Below are positions 41,630 to 51,958 of a stretch of DNA of 64,000 nt, in pieces. Positions within the stretch are counted from its first letter, which is position 1, and each line of letters starts with the position of its first letter. Position numbers and translations under genes: made by a program. The notes beneath the pieces were generated by a model. It saw only the letters and a program-made list of their open reading frames with translations. It had not been told where the DNA came from and did no database searches. This stretch comes from Rana temporaria (lineage: Eukaryota; Chordata; Amphibia; Anura; Ranidae). Where the stretch lies: contig NC_053492.1 of NCBI RefSeq assembly GCF_905171775.1, positions 329,060,720 through 329,124,719 on the forward strand, in the 5' to 3' direction.

Positions 41630-42634
41630 GTCTATTCTGCACAAAGTACGGACAAGTCCTGTGGGATCCATGCCTGGTTCATTTTAATGAACGTAAGCTT
41701 GTCCACATTGGCTCTGGACAGGCGGCTGCGCTTGTCTGTGATAACGCCCCCCTGCCGTGCTAAATACACGTTCAGACAATACACTGGCCACAGGGCAGGC
41801 CAGCACCTCCAAGGCATAAAGGGCAAGCTCAGGCCATGTGCCCAATTTGGAGACCCAGAAGTTTAAGGGGGCATAGCCGTCATTCAGTATGTGTAGGGGT
41901 GTGCTCACATACTGCTCCACCATGTTGCTGAAATGCTGCCTCCTGCTAAAACGTTCCATATCAGCTGGTGGTGCTGTTTGTTGTGGCGTGCTGACAAAGC
42001 TTTTCCACATTTCGGCCATGCTAACCCAGCCTTCTGAGGTGCTGGCGGTGCCCCTGCTGCGTTGGTGACCTCTTCCTCCTCCTCTGCCTTCGCCTTCCAC
42101 TGTGCCCCCGCTGCCAGGTGAGAATTGCACCAGCAGCGCGTCTAACAGCGTGCGCTTGTACTCGCGGATCTTGTGGGGATTAAGGACGGTACATTGTCCT
42201 TGTAACGGGGATCCAGCAGCGTGGCCACCTAGTAATCAGCACCTGTCATAATATGCGAAACACGCCGGTCGTTGCGGAGACACTGCAGCATGTAATTGCT
42301 CATGTGTGCCAGGCTGCCCAGAGGCAACGAAATGCTGTCCTCTGTGGGAGGTGTATCATCTGTGTCCTCTGTACCAGTAATGCACCAGTAATGGCCATGA
42401 GCTGGTCTGGATGCCATCCTGCTGTGAACATGGTTGCTCCTCCTCCTCCATGTCTTCCTCCTCCTCATCCTCCACCGCGTCATCCTCCAGAACTGTGCCC
42501 TTGCTAGACAATTGTGTACCTGGCCTTTGTTGGTGCATGAACCCACCCTCTGAGCCACTTGTGAATGACTGCCCTGAAAGCCTTGCAAATGATCCCGATT
42601 CCTCCTCCTCCTGTGCCACATTCTCTTCCATCAT
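41630..42634 (-). pseudogene. hAT transposase, C-terminal part with frameshifts
   Basis: Continues the 793-codon ORF. First an acidic insert (EDEEEEDMEEEEQP) typical of this hAT group, then ISLPLGSLAHMSNYMLQCLR. After a stop come VATLLDPRYKDN and REYKRTLLDALLVQF. Then comes the hAT dimerisation domain: LALYALEVLACPVASVLSER, VFSTAGG and, in another frame, GGVITDKRSRLSRANVDKLT. At least three frame breaks, so the protein lacks an in-frame dimerisation domain and is probably inactive. Confidence 0.85.
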
Positions 42635-45012
42635 CGCCCGTAGCGTTTTTCAAGGAGGCATAGAACTGGGATAGTCACACTGAGAGCGGCGTCATTGGCA
42701 CTGGCCATGTTGGTGGAGTACTCAAAACAGCGCAACAAGGCACACAGGTCTCGCATGGAGGCCCAGTTATTGGTGGTAAAGTGGTTCTGTTCCGCAGAGC
42801 GACTCACGCGTGTGTGCTGCAGCTGGAACTCCACTATCGCCTGCTGCTGCTCGCACAGTCTGGCCAGCATGTGCAAGGTGGAGTTCCACCTTGTGGGCAC
42901 ATCACATATGAGGCGGTGAGCGGGAAGGCCAAAGTTACGCTGCAGCGCTGCCAGGCGTGGAGCAGCAGGGTGAGAACGCCGAAAGTGCACACAGACGGCC
43001 CGCACTTTCTGCAGCAGCTGTGGCATATCGGGGTAAGTTCTCAGGAAACTCTGCACCACCAAATTCAGCACATGCGCCAGGCAAGGGATGTGCGTCAAAC
43101 CAGCTAGGCCCAGAGCTGCTACGAGATTTCGCCCGTTATCGCACACCACCAGGCCCGGCTTGAGGCTCACTGACGCCAACCACTCATCGGTCTGTTGTTC
43201 CATGTCCCTCCACAACTCCTGCGAGGTGTGTGGTTTTTCCCCCAAACAGAAAAGTTTTAAAACTGCCTGCTGGCGTTTACCCATGGCTGTGCTGAAGTTG
43301 GTGGTGAATTTGTTAGGCTGACTGGATGAGGAGGCGGTAGAGGATGAGGAAGCGGAGTAGAAGGAGTTAGGAACAGGAGGCAAACTGAAGCGCCCTGCAA
43401 TCCTCGGTGGTGGAAGGACATGCGCCAAACTGCTATCCGCCTCAGGCCCAGCCGCCACTGCATTTACCCAGTGTGCTGTTAGGGAGATATAACGTCCCTG
43501 ACCGTGCTTACTGGTCCACGTATCCGTAGTTAGGTGGACCTTGGCACAGATGGCGTTGCGCAGTGCACACCTGATTTTGTCCTCCACTTGGTTGTGCAGG
43601 GAAGGGATGGCTCGCCTGGAAAAGTAGTGGCGGCTGGGCACGACGTACTGTGGGACAGCCAATGCCATCAGGCTTTTAAAACTCTGCGTCTCCACCAGAC
43701 GGAATGACAGCATTTCAAAGGCCAGTAATTTTGAAATGCTGGCATTCAGGGCCAGGGATCGCGGGTGGGTAGAGGGGTACTTCCTCTTACGCTCCAGTGT
43801 TTGGGAGATGGAGAGCTGAATGCTTCCATGGAACATTGTGGAGATGTTTGGTGACCCAGGTGGTAGTGTTGATTGCCGGTCCTCTAATTGAGGGGTGGCA
43901 GGTGGCACTGTCACTACGGAGGTGGATGAAGAGGCAGAGAGGCCCGAGACTGATGCAGAAGAGGAAGCAGGAGGAGCCAGAGACCTTTCTTGGTTTTTGA
44001 GGTGTCTACTCCACTGCAGCTCGTGCTTTGCACTTAGATGTCTGGTCATGCAGGTTGTGCTCAGGTTGAGAACATTTATGCCTCGCTTCAGGCTCTGATT
44101 GCACAATGTGCAAACCACGCGTGTCTTGTCATCAGCACATTGTGTGAAGAACTGCCACGCTAGGGAACTCCTTGGACCTGGGTTTGGTGTGCTTGGTCCC
44201 TTGCTGCGTTGGGCAGTAGCAGGCGTACTGTCTAGGGGACGGACGCTCTGCTTTGGCACCCTGCTCCCTCTTCTGCTGTGCTGGTGGTTCTGTGCGACCA
44301 CCGCCTCTTCCTCCGAACTACATGGGTCACCTGCATGAGGTTGATTCCATGTCGGGTCGAGGACCTCATCGTCCTGCACATCATCTTCCACCCAGTCTTC
44401 ACCACTGCCCTCCTTGTCAGTCTGCACAATTGCAAAAGCACCAGCAGTTGGCAACTGTGTTTCATCATCATCATGCAAGACGTGCTGTGATGGTCCCCCC
44501 ATGAACTCATCCTGAAATATAAGTGGTTGGGCATCAGTGCACTCAACCTCTTCCCCTTCTGGGGCTGGGCTAGGTGGATGGCCCTGGGAACACATGCTAA
44601 CAGACTCATCAAAAAGAAGAAGAGACTGCTGCATGCATTGGGGCTCAGACTGCTTGGCTGATTTGCAAGGGGGTGAGGTGAAAGACTGATGGTGGACATC
44701 GGCTGCAGGCGCCAACTCTGAACTTTCAGCACAAGACTGGTTGGAAAACAATGTGAAGGAACTGGAGGCACTGTCAGCAACCCAATCTACTACCGCCTGT
44801 TCTGCTCCTGGCCTCAACATTCGTAGAGCTGGATTAGGCCCAACCAAATACCGCTGCAGGCTCTGTCGGCTACTCGCTCCTGAGAAAGGTGTTTCACTTG
44901 TGCTTGTAGCTGGCACAGATCGACCACGTCCTTTCCCTGTAACAGGAGCTCCACCAGCAGCACCACGACCGCGGCCACGTCCCTTATTTGACGTTTTCCT
45001 CATATTTCTCAA
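42631..45012 (-). CDS. hAT transposase with BED zinc finger, N-terminal and catalytic part
   Basis: 793 open codons. Residues 1-35 are Arg/Gly-rich (GRGRGRGAAGG). A Ser/Glu-rich disordered part follows to about 280. The BED finger has C301, C304, H325 and H330. The catalytic domain includes TTDTWTSKHGQGRY (an Asp of the RNase-H-like fold), GLVVCDNGRNLVAALG (second Asp), CLAHVLNLVVQSFL and CDVPTRWNSTLHML. This is a ZBED-like hAT transposase that binds the transposon ends and cuts them by the hAT hairpin mechanism. The Met is the first after a stop and gives the expected basic N-terminus. Given the C-terminal frame breaks, function is doubtful. Confidence 0.92.
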   Translation of the reverse strand: MRNMRKTSNKGRGRGRGAAGGAPVTGKGRGRSVPATSTSETPFSGASSRQSLQRYLVGPNPALRMLRPGAEQAVVDWVADSASSSFTLFSNQSCAESSELAPAADVHHQSFTSPPCKSAKQSEPQCMQQSLLLFDESVSMCSQGHPPSPAPEGEEVECTDAQPLIFQDEFMGGPSQHVLHDDDETQLPTAGAFAIVQTDKEGSGEDWVEDDVQDDEVLDPTWNQPHAGDPCSSEEEAVVAQNHQHSRRGSRVPKQSVRPLDSTPATAQRSKGPSTPNPGPRSSLAWQFFTQCADDKTRVVCTLCNQSLKRGINVLNLSTTCMTRHLSAKHELQWSRHLKNQERSLAPPASSSASVSGLSASSSTSVVTVPPATPQLEDRQSTLPPGSPNISTMFHGSIQLSISQTLERKRKYPSTHPRSLALNASISKLLAFEMLSFRLVETQSFKSLMALAVPQYVVPSRHYFSRRAIPSLHNQVEDKIRCALRNAICAKVHLTTDTWTSKHGQGRYISLTAHWVNAVAAGPEADSSLAHVLPPPRIAGRFSLPPVPNSFYSASSSSTASSSSQPNKFTTNFSTAMGKRQQAVLKLFCLGEKPHTSQELWRDMEQQTDEWLASVSLKPGLVVCDNGRNLVAALGLAGLTHIPCLAHVLNLVVQSFLRTYPDMPQLLQKVRAVCVHFRRSHPAAPRLAALQRNFGLPAHRLICDVPTRWNSTLHMLARLCEQQQAIVEFQLQHTRVSRSAEQNHFTTNNWASMRDLCALLRCFEYSTNMASANDAALSVTIPVLCLLEKRYGR

Positions 45013-45050
45013 ATTTAGGGTCTTGCCCTAATTTTGAGAAATGTTAAATA

Positions 45051-45795
45051 CAAAAATACTGTAATATGGTGAAATAGGCAGAGATTCACCTATATATTTC
45101 TCTACCTATAGCAAGAAGCAGGAACCCAGCCCTAAACAATGTACTGGTGGAGTGCTGGTGAAATGGGCAGAGATTCACCTATATATTTATCAAATTTAGG
45201 GTCTTGCCCTAATTTTGACAAATTTTAAATACAAAAATAGTGTAAGCTGGTGAAATAGGCAGAGATTCACCTATATATTTCTCTACCTATAGCAATAAGC
45301 AGGAAGCCAGCACTAAACAATGTACTGCACAGACAGTATATCACAGGGGACAGGTGGAGTGCTGGTGAAATGGGCAGAGATTCACCTATATATTTCTTTA
45401 CTTATAGCAATAAGCAGGAAGCCAGCCCTAAACAATGTACTGCACAGACAGTATATCACAGGGGACAGGCGGAGTGCTGGTGAAATGGGCAGAGATTCAC
45501 CTATATATTTCTCAAATTTAGGGTCTTGCCCTAATTTTGAGACATTTTAAATACAAAAATAGTGTAAGCTGGTGAAATAGGCAGAGATTCACCTATATAT
45601 TTCTCTACCTATAGCAATAAGCAGGAAGCCAGCCCTAAACAATGTACTGCACAGACAGTATATCACAAGGGACAGGTGGAGTGCTGGTGAAACGGGCAGA
45701 TATTCACCTATATATTTCTCCACCTAGAGCAAGAAGCAGGAACCCAGCCCTAAACAATTTACTGCACATACAGTATATCACAGGGGACAGGCGCA
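45051..45795. repeat. Tandem repeat family R1 upstream of the hAT transposase
   Basis: Units of 110-210 bp share AGAGATTCACCTATATATTTC, AGCAATAAGCAGGAAGCC, TGTACTGCACAGACAGTATA and GGACAGGTGGAGTGCTGG. Some units have an added ATTTAGGGTCTTGCCCTAAT block. The series is related to R2 (shared CAGTATATCACAGG and CACCTATA). Confidence 0.85.
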
Positions 45796-47735
45796 GTGCT
45801 GTTGAAATATTCAGAGTCACCTATAGATTGCTGACTGCCCCTATAGGAACATTTCAGGAACCTGTCCCTGAACTATGTACTTGACAGAAAAACACAGTAT
45901 ATCATAGGTGCACAGGTGGTGGCAGGTGCAGTGCTGTTGAAATATTCAGAGTCACCTATAGATTGCTGACTGCCCCTATAGGAAAATTTCAGGAACCTGT
46001 CCCTGAACTATGTACTTGACAGAAAAATACAGTATATCACAGGTGCACGGGTGGTGGCAGGTGCAGTGCTGTTGAAATATCCAGAGTCACCTATAGATTG
46101 CTGACTGCCCCTATATGAAAATGTAAGGAACCTGTCCCTGAACTATGTACTTGACAGAAAAACACAGTATATCACAGGTGGACAGGTGGTGGCAGGTGCA
46201 GTGCTGTTGAAATATTCAGAGTCACCTATAGATTGCTGACTGCCCCTATAGGAAAATTTCTGGAACCTGTCCCTGAACTATGTACTTGACAGAAAAACAC
46301 AGTATATCACAGGTGCACAGGTGGTGGTAGGTGCAGTGCTGTTGAAATATTCAGAGTCACCTATAGACTGCTGACTTACCCTATAGGAACATTTCTGGAA
46401 CCTGTCCCTGAACTATGTACTTGACAGAAAAACACAGTATATCATAGGTGCACAGGTGGTGGCAGGTGCAGTGCTGTTGAAATATTCAGAGTCACCTATA
46501 GATTGCTGACTGCCCCTATAGGAAAATTTCAGGAACCTGTCCCTGAACTATGTACTTGACAGAAAAATACAGTATATCACAGGTGCACGGGTGGTGGCAG
46601 GTGCAGTGCTGTTGAAATATTCAGAGTCACCTATAGATTGCTGACTGCCCCTATAGGAAAATGTCAGGAACCTGTCCCTGAACTATGTACTTGACAGAAA
46701 AACACAGTATATCACAGGTGGACAGGTGGTGGCAGGTGCAGTGCTGTTGAAATATTCAGAGTCACCTATAGATTGCTGACTGCCCCTATAGGAAAATTTC
46801 TGGAACCTGTCCCTGAACTATGTACTTGACAGAAAAACACAGTATATCACAGGTGCACAGGTGGTGGCAGGTGCAGTGCTGTTGAAATATTCAGAGTCAC
46901 CTATAGATTGCTGACTGCCCCTATAGGAACATTTCTGGAACCTGTCCCTGAACTATGTACTTGACATAAAAACACAGTATATCACAGGTGCACAGGTGGT
47001 GGCAGGTGCAGTGCTGTTAAAATATTCAGAGTCACCTATAGATTGCTGACTGCCCCTATAGGAAAATTTCTGGAACCTGTCCCTGAACGATGTACTTCAC
47101 AGAAAAACACAGTATATCACAGGTGCACAGGTGGTGGCAGGTGCAGTGCTGTTGAAATATTCAGAGTCACCTATAGATTGCTGACTGCCCCTATAGGAAA
47201 ATTTCAGGAACCTGTCCCTGAACTATGTACTTGACAGAAAAATACAGTATATCACAGGTGCACGGGTGGTGGCAGGTGCAGTGCTGTTGAAATATTCAGA
47301 GTCACCTATAGATTGCTGACTGCCCCTATAGGAAAATGTCAGGAACCTGTCCCTGAACTATGTACTTGACAGAAAAACACAGTATATCACAGGTGGACAG
47401 GTGGTGGCAGGTGCAGTGCTGTTGAAATATTCAGAGTCACCTATAGATTGCTGACTGCCCCTATAGGAAAATTTCTGGAACCTGTCCCTGAACTATGTAC
47501 TTGACAGAAAAACACAGTATATCACAGGTGCACAGGTGATGGCAGGTGCAGTGCTGTTGAAATATTCAGAGTCACCTATAGATTCCTGAATGCCCCTATA
47601 GGAAAATTTCTGGAACCTGTCCCTGAACTATGTACTTGACAAAAAACACAGTATATCACAGGTGCACAGGTGGTGGCAGGTGCAGTGCTGTTGAAATATT
47701 CAGAGTCACCTATAGATTGCTGACTGCCCCTATAG
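45796..47735. repeat. 135-bp satellite R2 with higher-order structure
   Basis: About 14 units, each starting GTGCTGTTGAAATATTCAG at 45796, 45931, 46066, 46201, 46336, 46471 and so on in steps of 135. Diagnostic variants (GCACGGGT, GGTGGACAGG, ATTTCTGG, ATCATAGG) recur in the same order every four units, later five, so the array has a higher-order repeat of about 540-675 bp. Confidence 0.92.
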
Positions 47736-47790
47736 CCAAACAAAATTCCTAAACTATATGAAGCACAGCAGATGTCACAGGAATAAATAG

Positions 47791-48150
47791 TGCTTGTTGA
47801 GATTTCTGGAGCATGATACACCTAACACTGTCCCTAAGCAGCAACAGCAGCCTTTCCCTATCATAAGTGAAGCACAGTGACAACGAGCCAGATACCATAA
47901 GATGATGCAGATATCAAAGAAATAAACTGAGATTTCTGGAGCAGGATACACCTAACATTGTCCCTAAGCAGCAGATTCAGCAGCCTTTCCCTATCATAAG
48001 TGAAGCACAGTGACAACGAGCCAGATACCATAAGATGATACAGATATCAAAGAAATAAAGTGTGCTTCTTGAGATTTCTGGAGCAGGATACACCTAACAC
48101 TGTCCCTAAGCAGCAGATTCAGCAGCCTTTCCCTATCATAATTGAAGCAG
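47791..48150. repeat. Tandem repeat family R3
   Basis: Three units of about 134 bp with GAGATTTCTGGAGCA, GATACACCTAACA, TGTCCCTAAGCAGCA, AGCCTTTCCCTATCATAA and GACAACGAGCCAGATACC. It has the same unit length as R2 but a different sequence. Confidence 0.85.
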
Positions 48151-48326
48151 AGTGACGATCTGTGCTGTGTGCCTCTATCTAATATAGAGGCTGGTCACAT
48201 GATGGGTCACATGCTGCACTGACCAATCACAGCCATGCCATAAGTAGGCATGGCTGTGATCAGTTCCCAGTCACATTAGTAAAACGAATGGCGATTGGCT
48301 GCCGTGAAGCACGCCAAAACATACCC
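48151..48326. other. hAT 5' region with a hairpin
   Basis: ATCACAGCCATGCC at 48226 pairs with GGCATGGCTGTGAT at 48247. Two ATTGGC/CCAATC elements lie nearby. This is where a promoter for the minus-strand transposase could sit, but I cannot define one. Confidence 0.35.
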
Positions 48327-49098
48327 TGTAACGGTCACCACCATTTACGACCTTCCATAAACTACGACAGCTCCTCTGACACACAGACAAACCAGCAGGC
48401 CTCCCATTTCCCAGAATAACGAGACTTGCTCCGTGTTCTCTGGTTTCAAATGAAGACAATTTTAATGGTTTCTTCTCAGCTTATATACCGTACAAGGCAT
48501 TACAGGAACAATCAACTCCCCACCCACACACTAAGGCTAATTACTAACCATTCTAGACAGGTCGGCGCCAGCCTATAATTATCATGTCTAATCACTGCAC
48601 ATTCCTTCATTAACAGCATAACAAACTTAAAACCCCATCACACACTGAGTTCCCTAGGCAGACGTTCCGTCTCCGCATACAGCTTGACACCTATTCACAC
48701 CTCTGAGCATCACTAGGCTTTAGACAGTGTTATCACACATAAACAGTATTTAGCATGCATAATTAGAGTTCTGGGAGCAGACCTGGGTTAACACCTTTAC
48801 ACAAGGACAATGGAATGTCTTCCAGTCCCTGACTCAATTAGCATGTCACTAGTCAGGGCTAATCATAGAATGAGTCACTATTGACTGGTTGGGCCAACAT
48901 CCTGCAGTATCTCAAAATCCTGCAATACGAACTATCAGTGATGTCCTATCTCATGTAATACATGAATTATGATTCACTTGCCACCCCATGCCCAAAGGGC
49001 ATAGGGGGGACTCAGACCCAAGAGTTATCAGTGACGCTGACACAGGAGTATCCCCCATCCTCACAAAGTCTCTGGGTGTCCCGGGTCATTCTGTTACA
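48327..49098 (-). mobile_element. Solo LTR of a retrotransposon, 5-bp TSD
   Basis: 772 bp starting TGTAACGG and ending CTGTTACA, flanked by TACCC at 48322-48326 and 49099-49103. On the minus strand it has TATATAAGC (TATA-like) about 20 bp before ATTAAA, a possible poly-A signal, which sets its orientation. No internal genes, so it is left by LTR-LTR recombination. The family (Gypsy or ERV type) is not determined. Confidence 0.85.
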
Positions 49099-49199
49099 TA
49101 CCCGAACTCCGAACCCGAACCCGGACTTTTTCCAATTATTCGGGTTCGGGTCCGGGTTCGGGAAAAACCCAAAGTTTGCCAGGACACTACCTATCACAG

Positions 49200-50000
49200 T
49201 TTCGAAGGTCATAAAATGCCAAAATAGCACAAAACACCCCCAAATGACCCCATTTTGTAAAGTAGACACCCCAACCTATTTTCTGAGAGGCATGTTGAGT
49301 CCCTGGAATATTTTATATTTTGCCACAAGTTGCGGGAAAATGACAAACTGATTTTTTTTGGCACAAAGTTGTCACTAAATTATATATTGCTCACACATGC
49401 CATGGGCATATGTGGAATTACACCCCAAAATACATTCTGCTGCTTCTCCTGAGTACGGGGATACCACATGTGTGGGACTTTTTGGGAGCCTAGCCGCGTA
49501 CGGGACACCGAAAACAAAGCACCGCCTTCAAGATTTCTAAGGGCATACATTTTTGATTTCACTACTCACTACCTATCACAGTTTTGAAGGCCATACAATG
49601 CCAAGATGGCACACAACCCCCCAAATGACCCCATTTTGGAAAGAAGACACCCCAAGCTATTTCCTAAAACTGTCATAGGTAGTGATAGGTAGTGAGTAGA
49701 GAAACCCTTAGAAAGCCTAAAGGCGGTGATTGGTTTTTGGGGTCCCGTACGCGGCTAGGCTCCCAAAAAGCCTCACACATGTGGTATCCCTGTACTCAGG
49801 AGAAGCAACAGAATGTATTTTGGGGTGTAATTCCACATATGCCCATGGCATGTTTGAGCAATGTATCATTTAGTGACAACTTTGCGCAAAAAAATAAAAT
49901 AAACTTGTGTCAAAATATAAAATATTCCATGGACTGGACATGCCTCTCAGCAAATAGCTTGGGGCATCTACTTTCCAAAAGGGGGGTTTTGAACTGTCCT
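49200..50000. repeat. piggyBac subterminal repeats, direct and inverted units
   Basis: 49200-49565 repeats 39730-40096. 49566-49670 begins another unit (TCACTACCTATCACAGTTTT). The rest, to 50000, is the reverse complement of a unit (GTCAAAATATAAAATATTCCATGG, TTTGGGAGCC inverted). The junction near 49672 is at CTATTTCCT. Confidence 0.85.
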
Positions 50001-51284
50001 GGCATTTTATGCACAACATTTAGAAGGATATGTCACACATCATCCACTCTTCTAACCACTTGAACACAAAGCCCTTTTTTCTGACACTTTTTGTTTACAT
50101 GAAAACATTTTTTTTTTTTTTGCGAGAAAGTTAAGTTGAACCCCCAAACATTATATATTTTTTTAAAGCAAAGGCCCTACAGATTAAAATGGTGGGTGTT
50201 GCATTTTTTTTCCACACAGTATTTGTGCAGCGATTTTTTTAAACGCATTTTTTTGGGGAAAAAATACACTTATTTTAATGCACTAAAACACACTATATTG
50301 CCCAAATTATTGATGAAGTATAAAATATGATCTTAGGCCGAGTACATGGATACCAAGCCCAACATACTTTAAAATTCCGCACAAACGCGCAGTGGCGACA
50401 AACTACATACATTTTTAAAAGCCTTTACAGGTTACCACATTAGATTTACAGAGAAGGTCTACTGCTAAAATGACTGCCCTCGATCTGACCTTTGCGGTGA
50501 TACCTCACATGCATGGTGCAATTGCTATTTACATACGACTCCAGACCGACGCTTGCGTTCGCCTTTGCGCAAGAGCAGGGGGGACAGGGATGCTTTTTTT
50601 TTATTATTATTATTATTTATTTAGATTTTTTTATTTTATTTGTAAATTGTTCCTTCCATTTTTTTATTTTATTAGACCCTAGATCTTTCTTCTGCCCTCA
50701 AAGCATCTGACCACACCAAGATCGGTGTGATAAAATGCTTTCCCAATTTCCCAATGGCGCTGTTTATATCCGGGGGGGGGGACATTCACTCCCACTGGAT
50801 GTAAAAGCAGTCTAGAGGCTAACTAGCCGCTAGGATTGCTATTACATGAAAGCCGACCGCTGGCTGAAAAGAATGATACCAAGATGATACCTAAACCTGC
50901 AGGCATCATTCTGGTATAACCATTCGAAGTCCAGCAACATACCAGTATGTTGATGGTTCTTGTTGGACATGTATTGCAATCTTTTTTTTTCATGCAGCCT
51001 ATTGGCTGAATGAAAAAAAGAGATTGATCAGTGGATATGCCCACCATTAGAATACCTCCTTTCATCCACCCACTTCTAATGATGGGCATACATGCACCAT
51101 CAAGCAAAATAAATCCGCACTGCAACTGAATGGCGTATCTGCTAAACAAATGATGGTTAACATTAAAACAAAGTAACATTACAGTATGACAGTAAGATCA
51201 TACCATACCTGAGGGGCAAATACCAAAAAAAACATAGTAAAATATAAAACATTTTTTAACGCAACCTGTGCCTAAAATATATAT
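50001..51284. other. piggyBac internal non-coding region
   Basis: AT-rich, with long T runs (50104-50120, 50580-50630) and no recognised gene. From 50820, sequences such as GCAGGCATCATTCTGGTATA and TTGGCTGAATGAAAAAAAG look like transposon 3' UTR by recall. Confidence 0.5.
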
Positions 51285-51530
51285 ATGCCGAAGCATGGGG
51301 GCATCCTCCCACAAAAACGTTATGGCGCGTACACACGGTTGGACTTTTCCACGGACAAGCCTCCGTCGAAATTCCCCACCGTATGTACGCGGCATAAAAA
51401 GTTATGCCGCGTACACACGGTCTGACCTTTTCATGGGCAAGCCTCCATCAGAATGTCGACTGTATGTACACAGCATTAGGAGCAAAATCACTCCTCCGCC
51501 CCTAATGCCCCCATGCTTCGGCATATATAC
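51285..51530. mobile_element. Two short MITE copies inside an inverted repeat
   Basis: ATGCCGAAGCATGGGGGCAT at 51287 is matched inversely by ATGCCCCCATGCTTCGGCAT at 51506. Between them lie two related 75-bp elements, 51320-51398 and 51405-51480. Each runs from a GCGTACACACGGT-type start to a GTATGTACGCGGCAT or GTATGTACACAGCAT end. Small GTACACACGG-type MITEs, possibly formed by duplication. Confidence 0.65.
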
Positions 51531-51958
51531 TCTTTTTTTAACTGTGGTGGTGAAATCACCTCCTACAGCACTGGAGTCATATATATATCGTGGGAGCAAA
51601 CGATGTTGCTGTCAAGATAAATAAATCTGCACAACAGCTGAATGGCATACCTGAAAACAGTAAAGTAAATTACATACCTGAAAACCAAGCATGATAAAAC
51701 ATAATAACAATAAAACATTGCAGAATAGAATACAGCAAAAAAGAGCAGAACAATAGAGAGAGAATAGAGAGGGAGAGAACAATAAAACAACAACTATTTT
51801 TTTGGTGTTTTTATTTTATACTTTTTTTTTTAACACTTTTTTTTGTAACTGTTCAACTTTTCGGTTCCAGGTTTGGGTCTCTCAAAATGCGATGGCATCT
51901 TGGGAGACCCTGTGTAAGTGTGCTTAGCCTGTGAAATGCTTTACCGCACGCTAAAACT
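51531..51958. other. piggyBac 3' non-coding region
   Basis: AT-rich; repeats GATAAATAAATCTGCACAAC/CAGCTGAATGGC-like sequence seen at 51106. No gene recognised. Confidence 0.45.

Larger units (their letters stand above)
40097..49190 (-). mobile_element. hAT transposon with BED-finger transposase
   Basis: Left edge CTAGAGTTGAGCGG at 40096-40109, followed by GTTCGG/CCGAAC blocks; similar CCGAACCC and GGGTTCGGG blocks lie at the right (49104-49175). It interrupts adjacent piggyBac subterminal repeats (CTCACTAC left, CACTACCTATCAC right), so the insertion is real, but the right terminal base is uncertain. It carries a Tc1 remnant, a small MITE and a solo LTR. Confidence 0.75.

Noticed and set aside
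45051..47735. CRISPR-like or gene-cluster interpretation of the regular 135-bp array
   Set aside because: Whole units are repeated without spacers and show higher-order satellite structure.
50470..50710. ORFs near a T-rich run with a membrane-like peptide
   Set aside because: The hydrophobic stretch comes from poly-T/TTA slippage within non-coding transposon DNA.
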